Source of the DNA: Longimonas sp040409695
GTDB lineage: Bacteria; Bacteroidota; Rhodothermia; Rhodothermales; Salinibacteraceae
Assembly (NCBI RefSeq): GCF_040409695.1
Contig: NZ_JARWGJ010000195.1
Span: 1-22,064 of the forward strand
Length of the DNA: 22,064 bases
Direction: 5' to 3'
The notes beneath the pieces are model-generated. The model did not search any database. It worked only from the letters and a program-made list of their open reading frames with translations, and was not told where the DNA came from. Positions 6,270 to 13,828 of the stretch are shown here, piece after piece; the first letter of the stretch is position 1, and each line of letters begins with the position of its first letter. A program made the position numbers and the translations under genes.

Positions 6270-7916
6270 ATGTGGCGTTGGATTTCTGTAGCGCTTGTGC
6301 TGATGCTCTCACTCACGGCGCTTGCCCCTGCGCTCCACGCGCAGCAGACAAACGGCATCCCTGTGAATGAAGATGCTGAACTGCTCTTTGAGGAGGGGGT
6401 CGCTGCTTTTGAACGAGGCGACTATACCGAGGCGTACCGCCGCTTCCGGGCGACTGTCGAATATCCGCTCCATCGTCAGACCACCGCAGCGCTGCTTATG
6501 GGCGGGCGGGCGCTCTACCGGGCCGGACGCTACAACGATGCGATCTCGATCCTCGAAACGCTTCTGCAGCGCTATCCCGACACCAGCTACCGATCGCACG
6601 CGAACCAGATCATCAGCTATGCGCGCGACGGCCAGCGCTCCGGGCAAGCTGCACCCGACACGCTACATATCGGCATTATGCTTGACCTGAGCGGTGAAGA
6701 GGCCGCCCGCTCGCAAGCCTTTTTCAACGGCGTCCGTCTGGCTGTAGACCGTCACAACGGGGTCTCGCGACGCTATGTGTTTCCTCCTGAGCTCGACAGC
6801 GAAGCAGACGTGACGGTGCACGACACGGCTGCCCTTTTTGATGAGGAACGCGCCGCTGACGAAGGGGCCACGGCTCTCGTTACCCAGCGCGACACGCTCT
6901 TTGTCGACTCGCTTCAGGCCGTCACAGAACAGGTCGGACAGCCGCAGCGTGTCGCAAAACTACACATGCGGCACTTCTCCGGCCCCGATGGCCCTAATGA
7001 GCGCTCGCTTCGGGCAGCGGTCGACTCGCTTGTCCGCGTCGACCGCGCAGATGTTATTATCGGTCCCTTTTACAGTCAGCAAGCAACGATTGCAGGGGAT
7101 GCGGCTGAGGATGCCGGCGTCGTACTCATCGCGCCGCTGGCAACCGAGTCTACCGTGTCAGCCGGACGTAGCCACGTCTTCCAGGCCAATCCGTCGATTG
7201 AGATGCGGGGGCAGGCAATGGCGCGCTATGCCGCTGAGGCGCTGCTTATTCGCTCTACCGCTGTGGTCTACGAGCGGGGCAACCGCCTGAGCGAACGCAT
7301 GGCAACTGGCTTCCGCGAGGAGGCGCGCTCCATTGGCATGGACGTACCCTTCACCTACGAGGTGCAGAGCTCGCGCACCTGGTCACGCCTGCCCAATGCA
7401 ATCCGCTCCGACACAACCATCACGGACGAGATGCTTTCCAACGCACAGGCCGTGTACCTCCCGTTCACTGGGCGCAACGCAGGCGGACGCATCCAGGAGG
7501 CGCTTATCGGGCTTGAACGCATGCGGCTGGGCATTCGTGCGCTCGGCAACTCGGAGTGGCACGACCTCAACATCGACCAGGAAGCCAGCAAGTTTACCGC
7601 CACATACACCAACGACTTCTACGTGAACACCGCACGCGACGACGTGCAGGAGTTCATACGCAACCATGAGATCCTCACCGGCCGCGCCCCTGATGCAGAG
7701 TCTCCCACAGCCAAGCGTCTCGTATACACCGGGTACGATGTCGCCGACTATCTCCTGAATGGCCTCGGCGGCGATACGCGTATTCGTCCATCTACACTCC
7801 GCAACGCGCCACGCTACGAAGGACTCGGGATTCGTCTTGACTTCAGCGGAGGCAATATCAATCAGGCGCTGTTCATTCATCGCTATCGCAACGACCGGCT
7901 GGAGCTGGTGCGGTAG
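6270..7916 (+). CDS. Secreted TPR plus periplasmic-binding-fold protein (PBP-activator/Leu-Ile-Val receptor-like)
   Basis: The 548-residue protein has a signal peptide (hydrophobic residues 5-20, likely cleavage after HA at 23-24). Two TPR-like helical hairpins follow at about 35-65 and 72-104 (GVAAFERGDYTEAYRRF and ALYRAGRYNDAISIL). From about residue 132 a type I periplasmic-binding fold begins with IGIMLDLSG and LAVDRHNG, continuing with VDRADVIIGPFYS (257-269) and VVLIAPLATE. The layout recalls LpoA-type activators of penicillin-binding proteins and amino-acid-receptor-like proteins more than a transport receptor, since no ABC transporter genes are adjacent. An acidic stretch of about 65 residues (165-229) splits the first lobe after LAVDRHNG, which looks like an insertion. 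It is probably periplasmic or outer-membrane associated. The substrate and role are not known. Confidence 0.7.
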   Translation: MWRWISVALVLMLSLTALAPALHAQQTNGIPVNEDAELLFEEGVAAFERGDYTEAYRRFRATVEYPLHRQTTAALLMGGRALYRAGRYNDAISILETLLQRYPDTSYRSHANQIISYARDGQRSGQAAPDTLHIGIMLDLSGEEAARSQAFFNGVRLAVDRHNGVSRRYVFPPELDSEADVTVHDTAALFDEERAADEGATALVTQRDTLFVDSLQAVTEQVGQPQRVAKLHMRHFSGPDGPNERSLRAAVDSLVRVDRADVIIGPFYSQQATIAGDAAEDAGVVLIAPLATESTVSAGRSHVFQANPSIEMRGQAMARYAAEALLIRSTAVVYERGNRLSERMATGFREEARSIGMDVPFTYEVQSSRTWSRLPNAIRSDTTITDEMLSNAQAVYLPFTGRNAGGRIQEALIGLERMRLGIRALGNSEWHDLNIDQEASKFTATYTNDFYVNTARDDVQEFIRNHEILTGRAPDAESPTAKRLVYTGYDVADYLLNGLGGDTRIRPSTLRNAPRYEGLGIRLDFSGGNINQALFIHRYRNDRLELVR

Positions 7917-7966
7917 TCTTCTGCATGCTGCGTAGATAATGAGCCGGGCTACGACTCACGCCTTAC

Positions 7967-7995
7967 CCGCTCCACGCCCTACCGCTCCACGCCCT
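7967..7995. repeat. 15-bp tandem duplication across the yhhQ stop codon
   Basis: CCGCTCCACGCCCT occurs at 7967-7980 and 7982-7995, giving a 15-bp period. The yhhQ stop lies in the junction. Read on the minus strand, the gene ends Gly-Val-Glu-Arg-stop and the next copy would encode Gly-Val-Glu-Arg again. The duplication therefore sits at the gene end in the spacer with the converging upstream gene. Confidence 0.75.
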
Positions 7996-8824
7996 GCTGC
8001 GACGAGGCAGGGGCCGATGCAGACACCTCCTCGCTGGCGCGCCCCTTCGGATCGGCCTCGATCCACTCCCGCAGCCAGTGCTCACAGACGTAAAGCACGG
8101 GCGTATCGAGTGCGGCAATGCCGATCTTGAATACATATTGCCCGAACACGATACCCTGCCAGGTTGACCACGCGATGGCTTCTGTCTGGGGATTGCCGTC
8201 GATCTGTGGCCACCACACCAGTGCAATCGTCACCACCATCGTGGTGTCTACGAGCTGACTGAAGAAGGTCGACCCGTTGTTACGAATCCACATGTACTTG
8301 CCCTTGGTGAGTCCGCGCAGCCACTCAAAAATCTGTACGTCGATGTACTGGGCTGTGAGGTAGGCGATCATCGACCCAAGCACGATGCCAGGCATCAGCC
8401 CGAACACCATATCAAACGCCTCCTGCGACACCGGCGACGCCTCGTAGACGGGCATCTGCCCGGCAATCCACACCACGAGCGTAACAAATACGCTGACGAC
8501 GAACCCCACCCCCACCACTGTGCTGGCACGCTTACGGCCAAAGAGCTCGGAGATTAGATCGGTTACAAGAAAGGTAACCGGATATGCAATGATGCCCGCT
8601 GAGAGCTCCTGACCAAACAGCACGAAAAACTTGCCTGCGATGGCATTGGTCATGACCAGGGCGCCGATGAACACGCCGGCAAGCATCAGAAAAGCAATTT
8701 CGGCGCGGGTCGTACTGGATTCGCGGAGCACACTCGTATCCGCAGCAGAGAAGTGACTGGGTGGGGGCGAGTCGGGCACAGGGCGGGTGCAGGCAGGATG
8801 AAGAAAAACAAGACGCTTTTCCAA
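7979..8824 (-). CDS. yhhQ: Queuosine precursor transporter family protein (YhhQ/VUT family)
   Basis: This is a multi-spanning inner-membrane protein of the YhhQ (DUF165) family, members of which import queuosine precursors such as preQ0/preQ1. About six hydrophobic segments are visible, starting with FLMLAGVFIGALVMTNAIAG (45-64). Family signatures include the YPVTFLVTDLISELFGRKRA stretch near the second helix and the RNNGSTFFSQLVDTTM segment. The first 40 residues are polar, proline-rich and not conserved; an in-frame GTG at 8731 would give about 250 residues, nearer the family size, so the start is uncertain. The C-terminal tail is also polar and ends in a tandem duplication. The upstream SDR gene, in the same direction, may be co-transcribed. 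No queuosine synthesis gene is in the window. Confidence 0.85.
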   Translation of the reverse strand: MEKRLVFLHPACTRPVPDSPPPSHFSAADTSVLRESSTTRAEIAFLMLAGVFIGALVMTNAIAGKFFVLFGQELSAGIIAYPVTFLVTDLISELFGRKRASTVVGVGFVVSVFVTLVVWIAGQMPVYEASPVSQEAFDMVFGLMPGIVLGSMIAYLTAQYIDVQIFEWLRGLTKGKYMWIRNNGSTFFSQLVDTTMVVTIALVWWPQIDGNPQTEAIAWSTWQGIVFGQYVFKIGIAALDTPVLYVCEHWLREWIEADPKGRASEEVSASAPASSQQGVER

Positions 8825-8908
8825 TCAGCACCGGATGCGCTCCGTTCCAACACTTCGGCTGCGTATCCAGCTTTTCCAATAGCCGCCAGCAGCAGCATTG
8901 ATACATCG

Positions 8909-9928
8909 CTACAGCCACCCCTCATCGCGATACCAGGCGATCGTCTCGGCCACCCCGTCGTTGAGCGCAATCGACGGGCTGTATCCAACCTGCTCCACGG
9001 CTTTGTTGCTGCTGCACATGGTGGCGGCGTGCCTAATCTCGCGGGCTTTCTCCCGGTTTAATGCGGGATACGACCCCGACAGCTTACCCCACAGTTCGGA
9101 TGCAGCGCCGACGGCTCCAACCATGAAAGTGGGCACTGGCACTGTAACCGCCCATGTGTCCAGCGCCTGCGTCGAGGCCTCTTTTACTTCGTTCCATGCG
9201 TAAGGGCGCAGGCTGCCCAGGAAGAAAACGTCATGTAAGGCCTCGGGTGCAGTAGCGCACTGGATCATCCCATCGACCAGGTCGCGCACGTGCACCAGGC
9301 TCACCGCCGGTTCGCTTCCTCCACCAACAACCGGACACACGTGGCTGTTCACCGCCTGAAAGAACGTGAGGATGTCCCGGTCGCGCGGCCCATACACCGC
9401 AGGCGGACGCACGATTGTGATCGGCAGCGTATCCCAGTACGAGGTAGGCATCTGATGCGTGCTGCGGAGCGCCTCTTCCATCTCCGCTTTGCTTCGCCCG
9501 TAGCGACTCACCGGCTCCAGCGGAGCCTCTTCGGTAGCCACCCCCTCTGCACCCCGCCCAACCGCAGCAAGACTGCTCGTCACAAGCACACGGTCAAGAT
9601 CAGGGGCGACCTGCTTAATTGCACCCAGCAGGTTTAGCGTGCCTCGCACGTTGGCCTGGTAGAACGCATCCCAGTCTTCAGCACGTGTGATTCCTGCCAC
9701 GTGGTAGACCTCATCAACGCCTCGCAGGCCCTCCCACAGTGCTTCTACGTCTGTCAGGTCGCCCCGTACCGGCGTGATGTCGAGCGGCCCCAGCCACTTT
9801 TGCCGCGAACGCACCAGGCACCGCACCTCATCGTATCCACGATCGAGCAACGCCTCTACCAAATGGCTACCGACGAAGCCTGTGCCTCCGGTGACAAATG
9901 CGGTTTTCGGTTTTGGATTGGACGGCAT
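8909..9928 (-). CDS. NAD(P)-dependent epimerase/dehydratase, extended SDR family
   Basis: The 339-residue protein has the N-terminal Rossmann motif TGGTGFVG (13-20), the VYHVAGITR segment, NVRGTLNL, a serine pair at 118-119 and the catalytic YGRSK (tyrosine 143, lysine 147). This is the extended SDR layout of NAD-dependent sugar epimerases and dihydroflavonol-reductase-like enzymes. The C-terminal substrate-binding region (VHVRDLVDGMIQCAT, then Arg/Glu-rich helices) does not identify the substrate. ATG 9928 is followed by a short polar lead-in and then the first strand, so the start is sound. yhhQ lies 84 nt downstream in the same direction. Several Bacteroidota carry similar enzymes in lipid or glycan metabolism, but the true substrate cannot be read from the sequence. 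Confidence 0.88.
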   Translation of the reverse strand: MPSNPKPKTAFVTGGTGFVGSHLVEALLDRGYDEVRCLVRSRQKWLGPLDITPVRGDLTDVEALWEGLRGVDEVYHVAGITRAEDWDAFYQANVRGTLNLLGAIKQVAPDLDRVLVTSSLAAVGRGAEGVATEEAPLEPVSRYGRSKAEMEEALRSTHQMPTSYWDTLPITIVRPPAVYGPRDRDILTFFQAVNSHVCPVVGGGSEPAVSLVHVRDLVDGMIQCATAPEALHDVFFLGSLRPYAWNEVKEASTQALDTWAVTVPVPTFMVGAVGAASELWGKLSGSYPALNREKAREIRHAATMCSSNKAVEQVGYSPSIALNDGVAETIAWYRDEGWL

Positions 9929-10030
9929 GGAGGATGGTCAGGGAAAGATGGTAAATGGAAGATAGAAGGTTGTCGTGAGGCTATTTCGTCACTCGGCAGG
10001 CCCAGAGCAGAAAGTGTCAGTGCGTTGAGT

Positions 10031-10047
10031 CATGCGCAATCATGCGC
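10031..10047. promoter_or_regulatory. Phased direct repeat CATGCGC upstream of the SDR gene
   Basis: Two exact CATGCGC heptamers start 10 bp apart, a spacing that puts them on the same face of the helix, as for tandem binding sites of OmpR-type regulators. CATGCGC also occurs at 13532-13538 and, inverted, at 13587-13593 beside the response regulator gene. The motif is short and the link is speculative. Confidence 0.25.
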
Positions 10048-10181
10048 TGAAGCGTGCTACCAATCTGTTGCCCGGCGATGTTGCGCATTTTGCATTCGGC
10101 TTCGGGCAGATAACCACATATGCAGCCAGGATCGAATTGATGAGGAGAAAGGGTGGTAGTTTGTAAGAAGATAGACCTACC

Positions 10182-10201
10182 GCGTTACGCTACCATAACG
10201 C
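10182..10201 (-). terminator. Weak stem-loop downstream of the rlmD-like gene
   Basis: GCGTTA (10182-10187) and TAACGC (10196-10201) form a 6-bp stem with an 8-nt loop, 34-53 nt past the rlmD-like stop on the minus strand. No T-run follows on that strand, so it is at best a weak or factor-dependent terminator. Confidence 0.3.
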
Positions 10202-10234
10202 CGCATCCCATCTCTCTCTCCTCCCCCCATCCAT

Positions 10235-11641
10235 CTACCCTTTTCTGGAAAGCCGCACCACATTCTCAATATGCGGCGTATGCGGAAACATATCGACAGG
10301 CTGCACGGCATCAATCTGATACACATCGTGCAGGCGGTCGAGATCACGTACCTGCGTCTGCGGATTGCAGCTCACGTACACGAAGCGCTCGGGGCGTAGG
10401 GCTTCAATTTGGGCCACGACCTTTTTGTGCATGCCGTTACGCGGTGGGTCGACGATAAGCACGTCGGGCGTGCCGTGTGTGTCCACGAAATCGTCAGTAA
10501 AGACGGTCTTCAGGTCGCCGGGCACAAACGTGCAGTTTGCTACCTCATTCTGGGCCGCATTAGCTCGTGCATCGGCTACAGCTTCTTCGATAAGCTCAAC
10601 CCCTACCACGTGCTCCACGGCATCCGACAGGAACAGCGAGATGGTACCAGCGCCGCAGTACAGGTCGTAGACCGTGTCGGTAGGGCGCAGGTCGGCCATG
10701 TCGCGAGCCACTTCGTACAGCCGCTCAGCCTGGCGTGTGTTGGTCTGAAAGAAGGACTGCGGACTGATCTTGAACCGGTAGTCGCCAATCATGTCGTTGA
10801 TGGTGCCGGGGCCGAAGACGGTCTGCGTGTCGCCCTCTACGTTGTGCGATTTGCCGGTATGGTTCGTATCCACAAAGGTGGTAACCTCTGGAAAGTCGCG
10901 CTGCAGGAAATCGGCAAAGGCATCGCGGCGCTCGGCATTGCGTCCGTACGTAACGAGGTTCACCATCACGTCGCCGGTGCGCTTGCCCTCGCGGATGACG
11001 AGATGCCGCAGATACCCTTCTTGCTGGCGGATGTCCCACGGTGCCCAGCCCTGCTCTTTCACGAAATCGCGTACGCCGTTCACGAGGCGCGCACTGAGCT
11101 CCGATTGCAGATGGCATTCCTGCAGGTCGATCACCTTGTCGTAATGGCCGGGCGCGTGCATCCCCAGCGCAAAGTCGGTATCGAAGTCCTGGCCCGTGCT
11201 GATTTCGTCGGACGTGAGCCAGCGGTCGGCGCTGAAGTCGAAGTCCATCTTGTTGCGGTAGTAGAACGGATCGTCCATCCCGATAACCGGGGGCACCTCC
11301 ACACCGTCAAACTCGCTATGATGCGCAAAGGCTTCCTGTACCGACTGCTGCTTGGCCTGCAGCTGGGCTGCGTACTTCACATGCTGGCGCGCACATCCGC
11401 CGCAGGTGTCGGCGTAGCGGCAGCGGGGCTCGGTGCGCAGGTCGCTGGGCTCGATGAGCGTATCGAGCTTGGCCTTTGCAAAGTTCGACTTGGTCTGATA
11501 GAGATACGCCTTCACACGATCGCCCGGCACCGCGCCCTCCACAAAAATTACGTAGCCGTCGATGCGGGCCAATGAGGCTCCTTTATCGGCAAACTTTTCG
11601 ATGTCGAGGGTAACGAGGTCGCCACGGGATACGGAGGCCAT
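10235..11641 (-). CDS. rlmD: 23S rRNA (uracil-5-)-methyltransferase, RlmD/RumA type
   Basis: This is a SAM-dependent enzyme that methylates C5 of a uridine in 23S rRNA. An N-terminal TRAM domain (about 1-62) is followed by iron-sulfur ligands cysteine 74, 80, 83 (CRYADTCGGC) and probably 176. The methyltransferase domain has YDLYCGAGT (326-334), DPPRNGM (398-404), catalytic cysteine 425 in VSCNP and the general-base glutamate 459 near the end. The start at ATG 11641 fits the TRAM domain; the frame is open for 28 more codons upstream, but that part is an unconserved hydrophobic/Cys-containing stretch. The length is 468. Homologues differ in target (U1939, U747 or both), so the exact site is not certain. 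It is divergent from the lipoprotein gene. Confidence 0.9.
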   Translation of the reverse strand: MASVSRGDLVTLDIEKFADKGASLARIDGYVIFVEGAVPGDRVKAYLYQTKSNFAKAKLDTLIEPSDLRTEPRCRYADTCGGCARQHVKYAAQLQAKQQSVQEAFAHHSEFDGVEVPPVIGMDDPFYYRNKMDFDFSADRWLTSDEISTGQDFDTDFALGMHAPGHYDKVIDLQECHLQSELSARLVNGVRDFVKEQGWAPWDIRQQEGYLRHLVIREGKRTGDVMVNLVTYGRNAERRDAFADFLQRDFPEVTTFVDTNHTGKSHNVEGDTQTVFGPGTINDMIGDYRFKISPQSFFQTNTRQAERLYEVARDMADLRPTDTVYDLYCGAGTISLFLSDAVEHVVGVELIEEAVADARANAAQNEVANCTFVPGDLKTVFTDDFVDTHGTPDVLIVDPPRNGMHKKVVAQIEALRPERFVYVSCNPQTQVRDLDRLHDVYQIDAVQPVDMFPHTPHIENVVRLSRKG

Positions 11642-11895
11642 AGGCAGGCACAAGATAAAAGGAAGGAGCCAAAACGGAGACGTCATGCAGCCGGATTGTA
11701 TGCACAGCCTCACCCCGCGTTGCAAACCGCGTTACGAACGCGTAAAGGGAAAAAAGAATGGGGAACGCTCTCTTGATTCTTATACACGAGATTCATACTT
11801 TCGGAAATACAGATGCAGTCTTATCACGCAACAATTTCTTGCCTATCTCCAGCTGCATCGTATAGGTAGAACGCCATCAAACAAACTTCAGAACA
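11642..11895. promoter_or_regulatory. Divergent promoter region of the rlmD-like and lipoprotein genes
   Basis: This 254-nt region separates the two divergent starts. For the lipoprotein gene two promoter candidates are visible: TTGATT (11773-11778) with TACTTT (11796-11801) at 17 nt, and TTGCCT (11839-11844) with TATAGG (11861-11866) at 16 nt, the latter ending 29 nt before the ATG. The second -35 lies inside a 19-nt element (11827-11845) almost identical to one upstream of efp. No clear promoter was identified for the rlmD-like gene. Confidence 0.4.
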
Positions 11896-12672
11896 ATGCG
11901 GTTATCTACCCTGACTCAATACGCTACGTGCTTTGTTCTTGTCTTTGCACTTGCTCTCACCACCGGCTGCGACACGGTAGACTCTGCAGAGGATCTGCCC
12001 GACCCGTACGCTGACATCCAGGTAAGCGCTCCGCTCAGCGCAACCATTGATGGACAGGCGACCCTGGGAGGATCCGAGTCGTTTGGCGAACAGGGCGCGA
12101 TGGTCTTTCCGTTTGAAGACCTGGGCATTACACTCACCGCTATCCAACTATTTGGGGAGGACGGCGAGGGCATTGCCCACAATCTCTCGTTTGTATACAT
12201 CGGCGAGGATCGGCTATCGGAGGGCACATATGACATTGACTTCGACCTGCCCTGTCAGGATCTAACAGATTGCCAGCGGAGCGGCCTCTTCTTCGGTGAG
12301 CGACTGATGACGAACTATGTACGGGCAGCCTCTGACTCACTTCACACCTATGTGCTACAGAACGGAATGCTTACGGTAGAACATGCCACCGATGACGCCA
12401 TCGAGGGCACGTTTGCCTTCGAAGCCGCCGTAGAAGTCAGTACGTCGCGCGCGGATTTAGAAGCGTTCTACGATTCACTCCGGACGACCTGGCCTACAGG
12501 TGGGAACCGCTACGAAGACATGCCGGAGTTTCCCCCGCAGCATCGTACGCCGCTCACACCGCCTGCCACTGTCGAAGGCTCTTTTGCAGCCACACCGGGC
12601 GAGTTTCCCAACACGATGGGAAGCTCGTTCGGCTGGATCATGCGAGGCGGCATCTTTAGCAGAACGCAGTAG
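11896..12672 (+). CDS. Putative lipoprotein of unknown function
   Basis: The 258-residue protein has a hydrophobic N-terminal segment (about 9-22) ending in LTTGC, so cysteine 25 is the likely lipidation site. An acidic stretch follows at once (DTVDSAEDLPD), similar in character to surface-export signals described for some Bacteroidota lipoproteins. The mature part looks beta-rich, with repeated short strands and turns. It contains a pair of cysteines (LPCQDLTDC) that could form a disulfide, and a segment EGTFAFEAAVEV resembling the GTFSF-type strands of Bacteroidota beta-sandwich lipoproteins. A proline-rich linker precedes the last 30 residues. I recognise no catalytic motif. It converges on the response regulator gene across a stem-loop, and divergent transcription with the rlmD-like gene gives no functional clue. 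Confidence 0.75.
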   Translation: MRLSTLTQYATCFVLVFALALTTGCDTVDSAEDLPDPYADIQVSAPLSATIDGQATLGGSESFGEQGAMVFPFEDLGITLTAIQLFGEDGEGIAHNLSFVYIGEDRLSEGTYDIDFDLPCQDLTDCQRSGLFFGERLMTNYVRAASDSLHTYVLQNGMLTVEHATDDAIEGTFAFEAAVEVSTSRADLEAFYDSLRTTWPTGGNRYEDMPEFPPQHRTPLTPPATVEGSFAATPGEFPNTMGSSFGWIMRGGIFSRTQ

Positions 12673-12706
12673 AGACACGTCGTACGGTGTACCTACCGCT
12701 GTGTCT
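12673..12706. terminator. Stem-loop between the converging lipoprotein and response regulator genes
   Basis: AGACAC (12673-12678) pairs with GTGTCT (12701-12706), and inside it CGGT (12685-12688) pairs with ACCG (12695-12698). The structure begins directly after the lipoprotein stop and ends 10 nt before the end of the converging response regulator gene. It lacks a long T-run on either strand but is placed to act as a shared terminator. Confidence 0.4.
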
Positions 12707-12716
12707 TCCGCCTGCC

Positions 12717-13427
12717 CTACACCGAAAACTTGTACCCGATGCCGTACACCGTTTCGATGTAGATGGGCTCAGTGGGGTCGGGCTCGATCTTTTTGCGGAG
12801 CGAAGCCACGTGGCGGTCGATCGTGCGCGTGGTGATGTCGCCGCTGATCCCCCACACGTCGCGTAAGAGCTGCTTGCGGCTTACGGTGCGCCCACGGTGT
12901 TCTATGAAGTACTCCAGGATGTCGAACTCCAGCGTAGTAAACTCAACCATCTCTCCGTTACAGCGTGCCGTCTGATTCTGAAAGTTGACCTCAACATCCC
13001 CAAAGCTAAAGCCGTCGCCTTCTCCGTCGCCTTCCTGGCTTCGGTCTAGCACCGCACGCACACGAGCAGCCAGCTCTTCAGCATCAAAGGGCTTGGTCAC
13101 GTAGTCGTCGGCGCCCAGCTCAAAGCCGCGCAGCTTGTCGTCTTCACTGCCCTTCACCGTGAGCATAATCACGGGCGACTTAACGCCGGAATTGCGCGCT
13201 TCACGAAGAATTTCAAAGCCGGTCTTGTTGGGGAGCATCACATCCAGAATCACCAGATCATACGGCGGGAGGGTTGTAATCTCTTGCAGCGCCTGCTCTC
13301 CATCGGCAACGCGTGACACATGGTAGCCCTTCAGATCAAAAAACTCCTCAAGTCCTGCGCCTACTTCTGGGTCGTCTTCTACAATGAGCAGACGGGGGGC
13401 GGTGGTAGTAGATGAAGTGTTATACAT
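12717..13427 (-). CDS. OmpR/PhoB-family response regulator
   Basis: This is a two-component transcription regulator. The receiver domain (about 12-128) has the acidic pair D18/D19, phospho-acceptor aspartate 62 in DLVILDVMLP, threonine 90 and lysine 112 in the YVTKPFD motif. A short Glu/Gly/Asp linker leads to a winged-helix DNA-binding domain (about 140-236) with the family features LTTLEFDILEYF-like helix, SRKQLLRDVWG, RTIDRHVASLRKKIE and the terminal VYGIGYKFSV. The start ATG 13427 gives 236 residues, normal for the family; an ATG at 13439 adds four residues, and further upstream frame is not conserved. No histidine kinase is adjacent, so it is an orphan in this window. A 10-bp perfect inverted repeat upstream (13528-13572) might be an operator, possibly autoregulatory. 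Confidence 0.93.
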   Translation of the reverse strand: MYNTSSTTTAPRLLIVEDDPEVGAGLEEFFDLKGYHVSRVADGEQALQEITTLPPYDLVILDVMLPNKTGFEILREARNSGVKSPVIMLTVKGSEDDKLRGFELGADDYVTKPFDAEELAARVRAVLDRSQEGDGEGDGFSFGDVEVNFQNQTARCNGEMVEFTTLEFDILEYFIEHRGRTVSRKQLLRDVWGISGDITTRTIDRHVASLRKKIEPDPTEPIYIETVYGIGYKFSV

Positions 13428-13527
13428 ACCTACATGCATTAAATGACGGCATTGGCTGGTGGTTGAAAGCCGCTTTTCGCGCAAACAGTTCTACGTAGAG
13501 TGTGCGGGGCCCAATACAACCGGCCTC

Positions 13528-13572
13528 GATACATGCGCACCAGCAAGGTCATTTCTCTCAACCGCATGTATC
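13528..13572. repeat. Perfect 10-bp inverted repeat upstream of the response regulator
   Basis: GATACATGCG (13528-13537) and its exact complement CGCATGTATC (13563-13572) are separated by 25 nt. The arm centres are 35 bp apart. It lies about 100-145 nt upstream of the response regulator start and about 260 nt before the small membrane protein gene. It may be an operator pair or an RNA hairpin. Confidence 0.6.
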
Positions 13573-13635
13573 AATCAATACACACCGCGCATGTTCGCCC
13601 AATTATCCTCTAAAACGTCGTGCACAGCCTGGATT

Positions 13636-13661
13636 GCAGAACATGAGCAGAACATGAGCAG
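13636..13661. repeat. 11-bp tandem duplication in divergent spacer
   Basis: GCAGAACATGA is repeated exactly at 13636-13646 and 13647-13657, followed by GCAG as a partial third copy. The period of 11 bp is close to one helical turn. Slippage is the simplest origin. Confidence 0.7.
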
Positions 13662-13828
13662 GGTATGTCCCTACTCGCAGCGTAAACCGGAATACCGCAC
13701 GGCCGTAGAGGTCGCCACAGGTCGTTATCACGCAACGTCGCATCTGCAATAGACGCAATAGAACGCACACACGGCTGCATCGTTAGACATCCTGTAACAG
13801 CACTCTTTTTCACAACCCCTGCTGCCCC

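Larger units (their letters stand above)
9929..10234. other. 306-nt spacer between rlmD-like gene and SDR gene
   Basis: Both flanking genes run on the minus strand, so this holds the rlmD-like gene's 3' region and the SDR promoter. No coding frame is convincing. Two structures are visible: CATGCGC repeated at 10031-10037 and 10041-10047 (one helical turn apart, about 105 nt upstream of the SDR start), and an inverted repeat GCGTTA/TAACGC at 10182-10187 and 10196-10201. A pyrimidine-rich run (10209-10250) reaches into the end of the rlmD-like gene. Confidence 0.5.
13428..13828. other. 401-nt divergent spacer between response regulator and small membrane protein
   Basis: No convincing gene is seen. 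It contains a 10-bp perfect inverted repeat (13528-13537, 13563-13572), an 11-bp tandem duplication (13636-13661) and single CATGCGC-type motifs in both orientations (13532-13538, 13587-13593). A 97-codon plus-strand frame (13459-13752) is Cys/Arg/Ser-rich with no recognisable features and was rejected. Confidence 0.55.

Noticed and set aside
10409..11575. 388-codon plus-strand frame opposite the rlmD-like gene
   Set aside because: The minus strand has every catalytic motif of the methyltransferase; the plus frame has none and a shadow-like composition.
11642..11725. 28-residue N-terminal extension of the rlmD-like protein
   Set aside because: It looks like a short hydrophobic signal, but the TRAM domain begins at ATG 11641 and a cytoplasmic rRNA enzyme should not carry one.
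13459..13752. 97-codon plus-strand frame in the divergent spacer
   Set aside because: It includes an inverted repeat and a tandem repeat, has scattered cysteines and no hydrophobic or motif pattern, and starts inside the response regulator leader.
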